Shown here: one piece after another, positions 1 to 8,115 of the stretch | Layout: every line of letters starts with the position of its first letter | Numbering within the stretch: the first letter of the stretch is position 1 | Assembly (NCBI GenBank): GCA_964587655.1 | Contig: CAZPMT010000031.1 | Span: 1-47,792 of the forward strand | Direction: 5' to 3' | DNA: 47,792 nt | From: CAZPMT01 sp964587655 | GTDB taxonomy: Bacteria > Hydrogenedentota > Hydrogenedentia > Hydrogenedentales > SLHB01 | The notes under the pieces: model-generated | What the model was told of the DNA's origin: nothing | Seen by the model: the letters and a program-made list of their open reading frames with translations, nothing else | Databases searched by the model: none | Position numbers and translations under genes: made by a program

Positions 1-1363
1 TCGAGAACGGATTGTGCGAGAAATCGATCTTCTTCTCGTCTTCGTTCCACTCGAACATCGGGAAGTCAACGATCCAGCAAAACGCCGCGACGTTCCGATC
101 GATCAACCCAAGCTGGTTCGCAAGATAGTTCCGGACCTTGCCCATCAGCGTATTCGTCGCCGCACGATCTCCCGCGCCAAAGAACAGCGCGTCGCCTTCT
201 TCCGCGCCCGTGGCGGCCACGAGGGCCTGCTTCTCGGCATCGCTCAGAAACTTCACGATCGGGCCCTTCATCTCCTTGTCGCGAAGCGCGATCCAGGCGA
301 GACCCTTCGCCCCCTCGCTCTTCGCAAAGGCCTCCGCATCGTCGAAGAACTTCCGGGGTTGCGCGGCGACACCCTTCGCGTTGATCGCCTTCACGGCGCC
401 GCGGGCTTTCGCAGCGGAGGCGAACACCTTCAGTTCCGACTCGGCGAAGACGGCCGTGAGGTCGGCCATTTCGAGGCCGTACCGTAGATCCGGCTTGTCC
501 GTACCGTACTTCTCCATCGCCTCGCGATATGGAATACGCGGGAACTTCTCCGCTGGAATCTTCTTGTTCGAGAGTTCCTTGAAGACCCTGCACATCAGCA
601 TCTCGAGTTCGCAGAACAGGTCGTCCTGCGTGATGAAGGACATCTCGATATCGATTTGATAGAACTCGCCGGGGCTCCGGTCCGCGCGCGAATCCTCATC
701 GCGGAAACACGGCGCGATCTGGAAATAACGGTCAAAACCGGAAACCATCAGGAGTTGCTTGAATTGCTGAGGGGCCTGCGGCAGAGCGTAGAACTGCCCC
801 GGATACGGACGGCTCGGCACGAGGTAATCCCGTGCGCCTTCCGGCGACGAACTTGTCAGGATGGGCGTGTGGAATTCCGTGAAGCCGCGGTCGATGAGAT
901 GTTGCCGGACAAGCTGCGTCGTCCGCGACCGCAGCATGATATTGCCGTGCAGATGCTCCCGGCGCAGGTCCAGGAAACGATATTGGAGACGCACTTCCTC
1001 AGCACACTCCAACTCCTGGTTGACCGGAAATGGCAACAGCTCCGCCATCGACTCGATCTCGAACGCATCCGCCACAACCTCGATCCCGCCCGTCGGGAGA
1101 TTCGGGTTCACCGTCTCTTCCGAACGTTCGACAACCCGTCCCGTAACCGTGATCACGCTCTCAAAGCGCACCCGTTCCGCTTCGCCGAAGAACGCCCGAT
1201 TGGGGTTGACCACAACCTGCGTCAGACCGTAGTGGTCGCGAAGATCGATGAAGATGACGCCGCCGTGATCGCGTTTCCGGTGGAGCCAGCCCGAGAGGCG
1301 GACTTCCGTTCCTGCGTCGGCCTTACGCAGCGCGCCGCAAGTGTGTGTTCGATAGGGGTGCAT
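1..1363 (-). CDS. aspS: Aspartyl-tRNA synthetase, 3' end outside the window
   Basis: Charges tRNA-Asp (possibly also tRNA-Asn) with aspartate using ATP; cytoplasmic class II synthetase. The visible 454 codons begin MHPYRTHTCGALRKAD and continue with the OB-fold anticodon-binding domain (GWLHRKRDHGGVIFIDLRD, about residues 20-38). They end inside the catalytic core at VDFPMFEWNEDEKKIDFSHN. Bacterial AspS is about 590 residues, so roughly 135 C-terminal residues with class II motif 3 lie beyond base 1; the intervening length leaves room for the usual bacterial GAD insertion. The ATG at 1363 is the only sensible start: the upstream ATG in the same region runs into TAA after five codons. It has its own promoter and lies 172 bp downstream of gspM in the same orientation, so it is probably expressed independently of the T2SS operon. 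Confidence 0.95.
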   Translation of the reverse strand, partial: MHPYRTHTCGALRKADAGTEVRLSGWLHRKRDHGGVIFIDLRDHYGLTQVVVNPNRAFFGEAERVRFESVITVTGRVVERSEETVNPNLPTGGIEVVADAFEIESMAELLPFPVNQELECAEEVRLQYRFLDLRREHLHGNIMLRSRTTQLVRQHLIDRGFTEFHTPILTSSSPEGARDYLVPSRPYPGQFYALPQAPQQFKQLLMVSGFDRYFQIAPCFRDEDSRADRSPGEFYQIDIEMSFITQDDLFCELEMLMCRVFKELSNKKIPAEKFPRIPYREAMEKYGTDKPDLRYGLEMADLTAVFAESELKVFASAAKARGAVKAINAKGVAAQPRKFFDDAEAFAKSEGAKGLAWIALRDKEMKGPIVKFLSDAEKQALVAATGAEEGDALFFGAGDRAATNTLMGKVRNYLANQLGLIDRNVAAFCWIVDFPMFEWNEDEKKIDFSHNPFS

Positions 1364-1414
1364 TACGTATGGTTCTCCATGGATACTCTCAGTACGCCCG
1401 GAAATGAGAAATTG

Positions 1415-1443
1415 ATCCTAATGACCAACGCCCAAGTTGTCAA
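1415..1443 (-). promoter_or_regulatory. Sigma70-type promoter of aspS
   Basis: On the minus strand a perfect -35 TTGACA (1438-1443) is followed after exactly 17 bp by TAGGAT (1415-1420, 4 of 6 matches to TATAAT). Transcription would start about 45 bp upstream of the aspS ATG. This separates aspS from the T2SS operon upstream of it. Confidence 0.6.
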
Positions 1444-1535
1444 ATCCGCGAATGCCAACCATTTCGCGTAGATTTTCACTTGACGCAATGGGTTTGGTTG
1501 GCGCACCTTGGCCGCCGAGGGCCCCATAGGCCGCG

Positions 1536-2090
1536 TCAGGCCTTGGGGGTGAGGAAGATGACGTTGCACTCGAGGCCCTTGTCCTCGCTGAGGGCCCGCA
1601 GATATTCGAGTTTGTACATCACCACGAGATCTTTGCTCGCGTAGATCTTGTGTAGCAGGTCCACAAGCTCCTTAAGCGTAACGCCGTTGAGCCGCAACTG
1701 GACCATCGTGACGTCCTCAACCGCGTCCTTGCCCGTGCCGGCGCCACGCGGCTTGTAATTTTCGAGGTTGGCCTTGTCCTTCAACTTGGTCTCGGCCAGA
1801 ATCGTATTCATGAATGACCACAGGTCGAAATTCGGCTTGCGCTCTTTCAGTCGCGCCGTCAGGGCTTCCTGTCGCAGAAGCCGCGCCTCCTCGGCCAGCT
1901 TCGCGTCATGCAGTTCCCCGACCTGCTGCTGCAAGTTCGCCAGATCCCTTTCAGACATCCGGTACCGTTTGAGCGGCCCAGTCCAAATGAAGATCACCAT
2001 AAACACGACGAACACGACGGCGACGATGCTTATCGTCAACCCCGGGGATGACTGCCGCCGCCCTGATTTCTCCGCGTTCGCATCTTTCAC
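1536..2090 (-). CDS. gspM: Type II secretion system protein GspM (PilO-like)
   Basis: Inner-membrane platform protein that pairs with GspL. The 184-residue product has a short basic cytoplasmic tail, one membrane segment (TISIVAVVFVVFMVIFIW, about residues 19-36), a coiled-coil stretch rich in Glu, Gln and Leu, and a C-terminal ferredoxin-like PilO/GspM domain ending IFLTPKA. The GTG at 2090 is chosen because AAGGAG stands just upstream at normal spacing. A longer frame from a TTG at 2153 would begin inside a perfect hairpin repeat and adds an unconvincing Arg-rich extension. It is the last gene of the gspC-M operon; identification rests on topology and on its position after gspL. Confidence 0.8.
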   Translation of the reverse strand: MKDANAEKSGRRQSSPGLTISIVAVVFVVFMVIFIWTGPLKRYRMSERDLANLQQQVGELHDAKLAEEARLLRQEALTARLKERKPNFDLWSFMNTILAETKLKDKANLENYKPRGAGTGKDAVEDVTMVQLRLNGVTLKELVDLLHKIYASKDLVVMYKLEYLRALSEDKGLECNVIFLTPKA

Positions 2091-2137
2091 TAACCGTCTC
2101 CTTGTTGACCTGAACCGAGGACGCGCCGCATCGCATC

Positions 2138-2164
2138 GTAGGACGGGTTTCAAACCCGTCCTAC
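2138..2164. repeat. Perfect hairpin repeat between gspL and gspM
   Basis: Two 13-base arms (GTAGGACGGGTTT and its complement) flank a single central base, so the element is a near-perfect palindrome. It lies between the gspL stop (2191) and the gspM start (2090), upstream of the gspM Shine-Dalgarno site. It could stabilise or attenuate the operon mRNA, or be a REP-type element. No T-run follows, so it is not a typical intrinsic terminator. Confidence 0.75.
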
Positions 2165-2190
2165 TCGGAGTCGATCCGATTCAGGAATCG

Positions 2191-3915
2191 TCAGTCCGAG
2201 GGCTCTTTGCGGCGCGCCACAATCTTGAAGGTGGATTTCCCGCCGTCGAGTTTCAGGTCGGGCTCTTCCACGTCCAACATGCTCGATTGCCGGAGGTCGG
2301 ACATCACCTGGCTAAACACATTGTCGTCTTTCACATCGCCCCGGATCGTGATCCATGGCGGAGAGGGGCCTCCGGCTTCTCTCGCACCGCCTTCCGAGGA
2401 AGCGCTCTTATCAATCTTCACCTCCGTGAGGGCCACCTTCTGATCGGGCATCTTCGCGGCTATCTCTCCGAGGATATCCAGCAGGGTCGGATCGTTGAAG
2501 GTCTCCTCGGGAAGGTTGATCCCCTTGTCTTTCAACGCGTTGACCTCCGTCTCAAGTTCAGCGATCTGCGCCCTCAACTCTTCTGACTCGGCCAAGTTCC
2601 GGACGCGCCCATAATGGTAATACCAGGCGACACCCGCAAGCAGCAGCAGCGCTAGACACGAAGTCACCATCACGTTCGGCGCCACGCCGCGCAGCGCGGC
2701 CTTCGGCGCCAAGTCGCCGTCCCGAAAATTCATCGAGAACCCGCCTCCGGCTGCGCCGAGCGCAACGCCGATCAGGGCCTCCCACGCATTGCTCACGCAC
2801 GAACCCTGCTCGACGTTCGACGTGGAAGCGGCGTCCCCGCCGCTTTGCAGACGCGACGAGGAAGCGGCGTCCCCGCCGCTTTGCAAACGCGACGAGGACG
2901 TCGCGTCTACGGGTTGCCCAAGGGCCTCGCGGAAGGAAACCGATTCCACAACCGCGTCCGCCGACACCCCGTCAGGGCCGCTCGCGTCATCCGGCGTTCC
3001 GCCGGTCCCGGACGCGGGCGCCTCCGCGGACGCACTAACGGCTACAGGTTTGGCCGCTCGCGCAAGCTCGACGGCCTTCACCGCCTCCAAGAGGTTTAGT
3101 CTCGTCACTGGGATGTCGAAATGCCGCCCGAACGCCTCGCACGCTCCATCCGACTCCGACGACTCGGTGCCAGCGGCGTCTCCGGTCACGGCAAGCGTCG
3201 CGATCTCGCCCTCGCCTCGCCAGCCCGCCTGAAAAGCTCTCATAGAATTCAACACTTCACGCGCCGCCGCGGCCGGATTGGACCGCATGCCTTCGACCCC
3301 GAACGCAAGATAACGGAAGTACGCCAGCGTCTTGTTGCACACCACGGCCACCACGGAACCTTCGTCGCGCACGTGCAACACCGCGTGAAGACCCTTCATA
3401 CTCGGCCGCGACGCGCGCCACAGCCCCGTCAGCCCCACCGCGTCAACATCCACGCCCTCCGGGTCGATCCCCGCCGCATTGAGGATATTCAGTTGCTCCT
3501 CGATCACCGCGCGGCGAATCCCAACGGCCAGCACATCCGTCTGGCCGTCCGCCTCGAGCACAGGAGAGAAATCAACCGCGAGTTCCTCGATAGGAAACGC
3601 AAGGTACGGCTCGAGCTCGAACCGAACCGCCGACGCCACCTTGCGCGCGCCGCGAAACGGGATCGTCAGCGTCCGCACCATGCTGTGAGAGCTCGATAGA
3701 CACAGAACGATGGCCGCCGGGCGATGTTTCACATCCTTCAACAACGACTTCACCGCCGCGACGAGAGAATCGACACGTTGTTCCGGCGCGTCATACGCGG
3801 CGCGGCGCGAATGCAGTTCAAGGACCTTTGGCGTCCGTGCGCCGGTCTTCACAACCGCAAGGCGGACTTCATCGCCCGCAAACTCGATCGCCGCAACTCT
3901 TGCTCGAACAACCAT
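2191..3915 (-). CDS. gspL: Type II secretion system protein GspL (PilM/PilN-like)
   Basis: Inner-membrane T2SS protein whose cytoplasmic actin-like domain recruits the GspE ATPase. The 574-residue product starts MVVRARVAAIEFAGDEV and shows a PilM-like domain (to about 280, resuming near 370), one membrane segment (VTSCLALLLLAGVAWYYHYG, about 417-436), a coiled coil and a PilN-like periplasmic domain. ATG 3915 is preferred over GTG 3924 because the GGGAG ribosome site then has normal spacing. GspL is usually near 400 residues; the excess is an Ala/Ser/Gly/Asp-rich linker at about 285-365. Part of that linker (about 336-365) is the translated repeat at 2824-2910, read as two copies of the 12-residue unit SSSRLQSGGDAA. 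Lies 36 bp after gspK. Confidence 0.88.
   Translation of the reverse strand: MVVRARVAAIEFAGDEVRLAVVKTGARTPKVLELHSRRAAYDAPEQRVDSLVAAVKSLLKDVKHRPAAIVLCLSSSHSMVRTLTIPFRGARKVASAVRFELEPYLAFPIEELAVDFSPVLEADGQTDVLAVGIRRAVIEEQLNILNAAGIDPEGVDVDAVGLTGLWRASRPSMKGLHAVLHVRDEGSVVAVVCNKTLAYFRYLAFGVEGMRSNPAAAAREVLNSMRAFQAGWRGEGEIATLAVTGDAAGTESSESDGACEAFGRHFDIPVTRLNLLEAVKAVELARAAKPVAVSASAEAPASGTGGTPDDASGPDGVSADAVVESVSFREALGQPVDATSSSRLQSGGDAASSSRLQSGGDAASTSNVEQGSCVSNAWEALIGVALGAAGGGFSMNFRDGDLAPKAALRGVAPNVMVTSCLALLLLAGVAWYYHYGRVRNLAESEELRAQIAELETEVNALKDKGINLPEETFNDPTLLDILGEIAAKMPDQKVALTEVKIDKSASSEGGAREAGGPSPPWITIRGDVKDDNVFSQVMSDLRQSSMLDVEEPDLKLDGGKSTFKIVARRKEPSD
2824..2910. repeat. REP-like double-hairpin element, one full and one partial copy, inside gspL
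   Basis: The full copy (2860-2910, 51 bp) consists of two adjacent hairpins with 8-base arms and 4-base loops: ACGCGACG/CGTCGCGT and AAGCGGCG/CGCCGCTT. A partial 36-bp copy (2824-2859) abuts it, making a tandem 36-bp unit that keeps the gspL frame. The same 51-bp element recurs at 15906-15956 with two mismatches, inside another gene and in a different frame. Confidence 0.85.
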
Positions 3916-3951
3916 CCATTCCACTCCCGTCGATTCAGTCGCTTATAGCCA

Positions 3952-5367
3952 CTATCTTATCACCCGCCAGTCAAGAATTCGGAACGATTCCATCGTGGGT
4001 TCACTCGCCCCCTTGCCTTTCTCTTTATCCTTCCCTGTATCCTTCGCCTTCGCCTTATCCTTCCCCTTATCCTTATCTGATGGCTTGGTTCCCGCATTGG
4101 GCGTTGGGGAGGTCATCATTGTCGACTGATCGCCAAGCCGGAACACGTACGCCTCGACGCGCACCATCACGTCCCCCGATTGACCGTCTCCAAAGATCCT
4201 GAAGATATTGCTCTGAACTGTAAACGGCCCTTGCGACTGCGGAGAGGGGACTGGCGGCGTCTGCTTTCCGTCATCGTTATTTGGGTCCTTCTGCTTGGGA
4301 TCTTTGTTCGCCTTGGGTCCTGCCTGCGCCGCAGGTTTCTGGTTTCCGGCCGTCGGGACCTTGCCCTTCTGTTGCGGGGCGCTGACGCCCGCGCGGCTGG
4401 TAAAGTCTTGCAGGCTGCGGAAAGGCTCTTCAAGACGCATTTGCACGATGTCCTCGATGGCGGCTCCGTTTTCCAGCAGCGCCGCGAGCACCTCGGGGTG
4501 GGCCGTGTTGACGTTGACGGCGCCGCTCGGGCTCCCATGGACCGTCAGAAGGTCCGGCAACGAAACCGTCTCGAGTTCCTCTTCGCTTTCGTCCATGTCC
4601 TCACCCCGAACGAAATACCGGGCGTCGAAGTAAAGCTCCGCGGGGATCCCGGCAATAAGCAGCAATTCTTCTATCGAGTCCATCGGACCGTTCTTGCAGG
4701 TGTAAGGCGTTTCCAGGCCTTCGTAGTAATCCGACTCCGCCCCTTCCGGCTCAGCGTTGTCGTCGGGGTCAAGCCAATCCAGGATGGCCTCCGTCGGGTC
4801 CTCCTCGACACCCAGGTTCGTAAAAAGCGTATGCAGGGCATTCACCAGCATCTCATTCCTCTGTCCGTCCGGGGTAATCACGGCGTTCAGATTCAGCTTT
4901 CCGCATTCATCCGTAATGTTGCAGCGCATGACCGCGTCGTTGAGCGCCTGATCTGGAATGCCCATCGCCCAAGCATCGGTCAGAGCGTCATACATTTCCC
5001 CGGGGTTCTGCCCCACGTTCCCCTGCCTTCCGGCCGCCGGGACCTGCTGGCGTCCCGTTTGCGCCGCATTCATGATGTCGTCCTGCATCAGGTCCGCCTG
5101 GAGCAGTTCCATGCCCACGGCAATGGCGGACTTCGCGGCAATGTAGGCCTGGAAATCGCGGTTCATGTTCGTCGCAAGCGACGCTTCAACCTGCATCTCG
5201 TAGGCAAACTCCACCACGATGACGCTCAGCAACAGGATGAAGAGGAGCACAACCATCAAGGCTACGCCTTCTTCTCCGTTCCCGTTGCGCGGTTCAGTCC
5301 GGAAGCGCGCCGTTACGCACCGTACCTCACCGCCTGCCATATGTCTGACCATATCCATTACGTTCAC
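3952..5367 (-). CDS. gspK: Type II secretion system minor pseudopilin GspK
   Basis: Large minor pseudopilin of the pseudopilus tip. The 471-residue product has a basic leader, a prepilin-peptidase site after NGNGEEG (cleavage near Gly34) and a hydrophobic helix VALMVVLLFILLLSVIVVEF. Position +5 of the mature protein is not Glu, as is typical of GspK. The body contains the GspK alpha-domain (for example NLNAVITPDG, DWLDPDDNAEPEGAESDYYE). Unusual parts are a Pro/Lys/Gln-rich stretch near residues 340-385 and a Lys/Asp/Gly repeat tail (KDKGKDKAKAKDTGKDKEKG) encoded by hexamer-rich DNA at about 4015-4085. The start is GTG 5367; an ATG three codons on is equally possible. Lies 38 bp after gspJ. 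Confidence 0.88.
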   Translation of the reverse strand: MNVMDMVRHMAGGEVRCVTARFRTEPRNGNGEEGVALMVVLLFILLLSVIVVEFAYEMQVEASLATNMNRDFQAYIAAKSAIAVGMELLQADLMQDDIMNAAQTGRQQVPAAGRQGNVGQNPGEMYDALTDAWAMGIPDQALNDAVMRCNITDECGKLNLNAVITPDGQRNEMLVNALHTLFTNLGVEEDPTEAILDWLDPDDNAEPEGAESDYYEGLETPYTCKNGPMDSIEELLLIAGIPAELYFDARYFVRGEDMDESEEELETVSLPDLLTVHGSPSGAVNVNTAHPEVLAALLENGAAIEDIVQMRLEEPFRSLQDFTSRAGVSAPQQKGKVPTAGNQKPAAQAGPKANKDPKQKDPNNDDGKQTPPVPSPQSQGPFTVQSNIFRIFGDGQSGDVMVRVEAYVFRLGDQSTMMTSPTPNAGTKPSDKDKGKDKAKAKDTGKDKEKGKGASEPTMESFRILDWRVIR

Positions 5368-5405
5368 GTATCTTCCAGGCTTGACTGGAGGACCATCGGG
5401 CCTTC

Positions 5406-6380
5406 CTAGCCTTTGCTGCGGTTCTGGCTGCCACTTTGGTTGACGCCTCGGTTGACGCCTTGGTTGACGCCTCGGTTGCTGCCTGGCTCATCGGCAATCC
5501 CGCCGCCGTTGAATCCGCTGTATCCGATCGCTTCCAGCCACTGATCGGCGGGAGTCCATACACCCATGCCGATGGGGATCGGAATGTACATCTCGAAATC
5601 AGGATCTTCAGCCACGTCGCCGCCGTTGTTGCCGGCATCCGCCTCCTGCTCCGTGCGCGCGAAATTCAGACGAATCCGAATGCACCAGGGCATCCGCCCG
5701 ATATCAGTCGAATTCCATTCCTCGACCCACTCCTCGCCGTCAAAGTAGGAGAAGTCAAGCGCCGCGATTGGCGCCGTCCAGGCCGGCGATTCCGAATCCA
5801 AACCGAAGGCCTCGGACGCTTCGTCCTTCGCTATATCCTTCTTGAAACCGCTGTCCTCCGGGCGAGGCGCGGTCATGGCCACGAGCGTCTCCGTCGCCTC
5901 GAACGTCAGCGTGGACCGCGCGAGTCCCTCCATTTCAGCCGTGTCTCCCTTGCCAAGGGTCATCGACGTGCCCGGCGTCGCGGCGCCATAATGCACGCGC
6001 TTGAAAAACCCAGGCGGGGCCGTCCCTCCCATCAAGGGCGCCGAGGAACAGAAATCGACGGAGTCCATCGTGCTCCCGCCTCCCGTCTCGCCGACGCCGA
6101 TGAACTCGAATTGCTCGTTCGTGTACGGGGGGTCCACATAAACGGTCGAGAAGCTGCTCTGAAAACTCCGCGTCAGAAACTCACGGACGCGCAGTTCTTC
6201 CGCGCTGAGCCGCGCCTCGCTCGTGGCATCCGTGACCGCCGCGAAGCTTTCGTAGACAATCACCATCACCACCGCAACGAGGGAAATCGCGAACAATACC
6301 TCGATCAAGGTGAAACCGCCCGCGCGCCGGGATCCGGAACGCGTATGACCTCTGTTTTCATTGACAGACTGCCGCATCAT
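5406..6380 (-). CDS. gspJ: Type II secretion system minor pseudopilin GspJ
   Basis: Minor pseudopilin that helps form the pseudopilus tip with GspI and GspK. The 324-residue product has a 22-residue basic leader and a class III signal GGFTLIEVLFAISLVAVVMV (cleavage after Gly22; Glu at +5 present). The globular domain follows, with typical GspJ features such as MPWCIRIRLNF. At 324 residues it is longer than common GspJ (about 200), partly because of a C-terminal tail of Asn-Arg/Gln-Gly-Val units encoded by a 12-bp tandem repeat. The ATG at 6380 overlaps the gspI stop by 4 bp, so the two are translationally coupled. Confidence 0.88.
   Translation of the reverse strand: MMRQSVNENRGHTRSGSRRAGGFTLIEVLFAISLVAVVMVIVYESFAAVTDATSEARLSAEELRVREFLTRSFQSSFSTVYVDPPYTNEQFEFIGVGETGGGSTMDSVDFCSSAPLMGGTAPPGFFKRVHYGAATPGTSMTLGKGDTAEMEGLARSTLTFEATETLVAMTAPRPEDSGFKKDIAKDEASEAFGLDSESPAWTAPIAALDFSYFDGEEWVEEWNSTDIGRMPWCIRIRLNFARTEQEADAGNNGGDVAEDPDFEMYIPIPIGMGVWTPADQWLEAIGYSGFNGGGIADEPGSNRGVNQGVNRGVNQSGSQNRSKG
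5438..5485. repeat. 12-bp tandem repeat in the 3' end of gspJ
   Basis: Three near-identical copies of GGTTGACGCCTC (4th diverged) lie end to end. They encode the alternating NRGVNQGV tail of GspJ. Because the unit is a multiple of three, copy-number change would keep the frame. Confidence 0.8.
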
Positions 6381-6772
6381 TCACTCGTGTTGTAGACCAA
6401 CTCGGTCATTGTCTTGGACTCGCCATCGGGACCCGTGACGGAAACCGTCACCGTGTAAAGCGGAATGGAGACACCCCCCTTAACCTCTTCGGCCTTGGCG
6501 TCATACGTGTAGCTGTAATCCGGATAGCGCTTTCCAAACGTGCCGGAGCCGTTCAGCGAACCGGACATCACCTCCACCTCCGCCTGCCCGAGCGCCCGCT
6601 CCAGGAATCCCTGCATCAGCACCTCGTCCCGCGTTTCCGTGAAAAGGCGCATCGCCCCGTAGTGGGCGTCAAGAAGCACCACCGCCGTCATACCCAGCAA
6701 GGCCAACGCTACCAGGACCTCGATCAGCGTAAACCCGGCGCGGCCATTCGGCCCTCCAGCGTTACGTGACAT
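6377..6772 (-). CDS. gspI: Type II secretion system minor pseudopilin GspI
   Basis: Minor pseudopilin that nucleates the tip complex. The 131-residue product has the usual GspI length, a short leader MSRNAGGPNGRAG, and the type III signal FTLIEVLVALALLGMTAVVL, cleaved between Gly13 and Phe14 with Glu at +5. Its start overlaps the end of gspH by 11 bp and its stop overlaps the gspJ start by 4 bp. Assignment as GspI rather than another minor pseudopilin rests on size and operon order. Confidence 0.87.
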   Translation of the reverse strand: MSRNAGGPNGRAGFTLIEVLVALALLGMTAVVLLDAHYGAMRLFTETRDEVLMQGFLERALGQAEVEVMSGSLNGSGTFGKRYPDYSYTYDAKAEEVKGGVSIPLYTVTVSVTGPDGESKTMTELVYNTSE

Positions 6773-7640
6773 CTTTCTTGCCTTTCTCGATGTGGACGTT
6801 CCCCGTGATCGGATCCCAGAACACGGTGTAATACGATTCGTCCTCGCCTTTCAGGTAAAACGTGACCTGCTGGGAAAGACCCAGCGCTGTGATCTCGATC
6901 GTGACCTCTCCCTTCGTGTAGCTGGCGCCGCCCACGTGCACCGATTCGATCACCACGCCGTCCGGCAAGCTCGTCCTAGACAGCAACGGGTCCGTCACTT
7001 CCTCCTCGGTTTCCTTTTCGTCTTCGAGCGAAAACTTCTTGTCAAACAGCGGGCCGATCTCGTCGAGTATGCCTCCGCGCTTCACCTGCTTCGATCTCGC
7101 CAGCATCTGCGTCTGTACAAAACGGTCAAACTTGTTGCGCATCAGGTCGGCTTCCGTCATCCCGTTCTCGTCCGAGGTCACGCTGTCCTTTTCCGAACGG
7201 CCGTATCCGAGCAGATTCAGGAAATCGTCGTTGCGCCCGTCATTGCCGCCGGTCTGTTTCCGGGACGTGTCCCGGCGTTTCTTCTTTTTCTTGTCCGTCG
7301 CGGCCTTGTTTTTTCCGTCCTTCGACTCCTCGTCAAAGATGCTTGCGGCCTTTTCCACCCGGCGCACGGCCCAGTACTCCTGATTCGTGAGATCCAGTTT
7401 CACGATGATGGTCTCACGCATCAGCGTCGCCTGCGCCATCGCGGCACGGCCATACCCGGCCACGTGCCGCGCGGCCCCGTCGAGCCGCGACAGGAGGATC
7501 GTGGGCATCAACTGCGGCACGGAGATCGCCGCCATGAGCGCTATCACCATCATCACGAGGAGCATCTCGACGAGGGTGAATCCGTCGGGCATCGAGACAA
7601 CCCCGCGAACCCGATGCTCTCGGGTAAGACGCGAGATCAT
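6762..7640 (-). CDS. gspH: Type II secretion system minor pseudopilin GspH
   Basis: Minor pseudopilin joining the tip complex to the GspG fibre. The 292-residue product has a 20-residue leader, then FTLVEMLLVMMVIALMAAIS (cleavage after Gly20). At 292 residues it is much longer than usual GspH (about 150-200). The excess is a highly charged insertion at about 105-150 (DKKKKKRRDTSRKQTGGNDG) and an acidic segment near 200. The C-terminal part returns to a GspH-like beta fold (VTFYLKGEDESYYTVFWDP). AGAGG upstream of ATG 7640 and only 4 bp to gspG indicate coupling. Function of the Lys-rich loop is unknown. Confidence 0.83.
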   Translation of the reverse strand: MISRLTREHRVRGVVSMPDGFTLVEMLLVMMVIALMAAISVPQLMPTILLSRLDGAARHVAGYGRAAMAQATLMRETIIVKLDLTNQEYWAVRRVEKAASIFDEESKDGKNKAATDKKKKKRRDTSRKQTGGNDGRNDDFLNLLGYGRSEKDSVTSDENGMTEADLMRNKFDRFVQTQMLARSKQVKRGGILDEIGPLFDKKFSLEDEKETEEEVTDPLLSRTSLPDGVVIESVHVGGASYTKGEVTIEITALGLSQQVTFYLKGEDESYYTVFWDPITGNVHIEKGKKDVT

Positions 7641-7644
7641 GAGA

Positions 7645-8076
7645 TTACCTCTTGCCCTTCAAGTTGTCGCTCGATATGTCCGCGTCAAGACCTGACCCGC
7701 CAGCCTGCCCATCCCCGCCGTAGCTGATGATCCTGAACTGGCGCGGCCCTTCCGAAGTGTACACATAGGGCTTGTCCCACGGATCAGACGGGATCTGGTC
7801 CGCATCCAGAAACGCCCGCTTCTCATTGCGAATGAGAACCTCAAGCCCTTCCGCCGTCGTCGGGAAACGGCCGAATGCGAGATTGTAGCTCGTGAGCGCG
7901 GTCTTGAAGGTGGCAATCTGCGCTTGCGCGGCGGTGACGTTGGCGTTATCGCGCACGCCGAGCACATTTACGGTCACGATCGTCGCGAGGATCGCGATGA
8001 TCGATATCACCACCATCAACTCGACCAACGTGAAACCTTCATCCCGACGCTCTGTTTGTTGCGCCGTCCTTTTCAT
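7645..8076 (-). CDS. gspG: Type II secretion system major pseudopilin GspG
   Basis: Major subunit of the pseudopilus. The 143-residue protein begins MKRTAQQTERRDEG and is cleaved before FTLVELMVVISIIAILATIV. The GspG C-terminal signature is clear: PTTAEGLEVLI, then PSDPWDKPYVY, then FRIISYGGDGQAGG with calcium-site residues. ATG 8076 is chosen because AAGGAGG sits 6 bases upstream; an upstream TTG at 8100 lacks such a site. The size is normal for the family. It follows gspF by 39 bp. Confidence 0.95.
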   Translation of the reverse strand: MKRTAQQTERRDEGFTLVELMVVISIIAILATIVTVNVLGVRDNANVTAAQAQIATFKTALTSYNLAFGRFPTTAEGLEVLIRNEKRAFLDADQIPSDPWDKPYVYTSEGPRQFRIISYGGDGQAGGSGLDADISSDNLKGKR

Positions 8077-8115
8077 AAGAGACCTCCTTGCTGGCTTCAA
8101 AGCGTCCCGCGGTCC

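Noticed and set aside
1951..2153. Extended gspM start at TTG 2153
   Set aside because: Would start inside the hairpin repeat; GTG 2090 has a strong ribosome site and gives a normal N-terminus.
4180..5409. Rightward open frame of 409 codons antisense to gspK
   Set aside because: Shadow of gspK, which has a prepilin signal and correct operon position.
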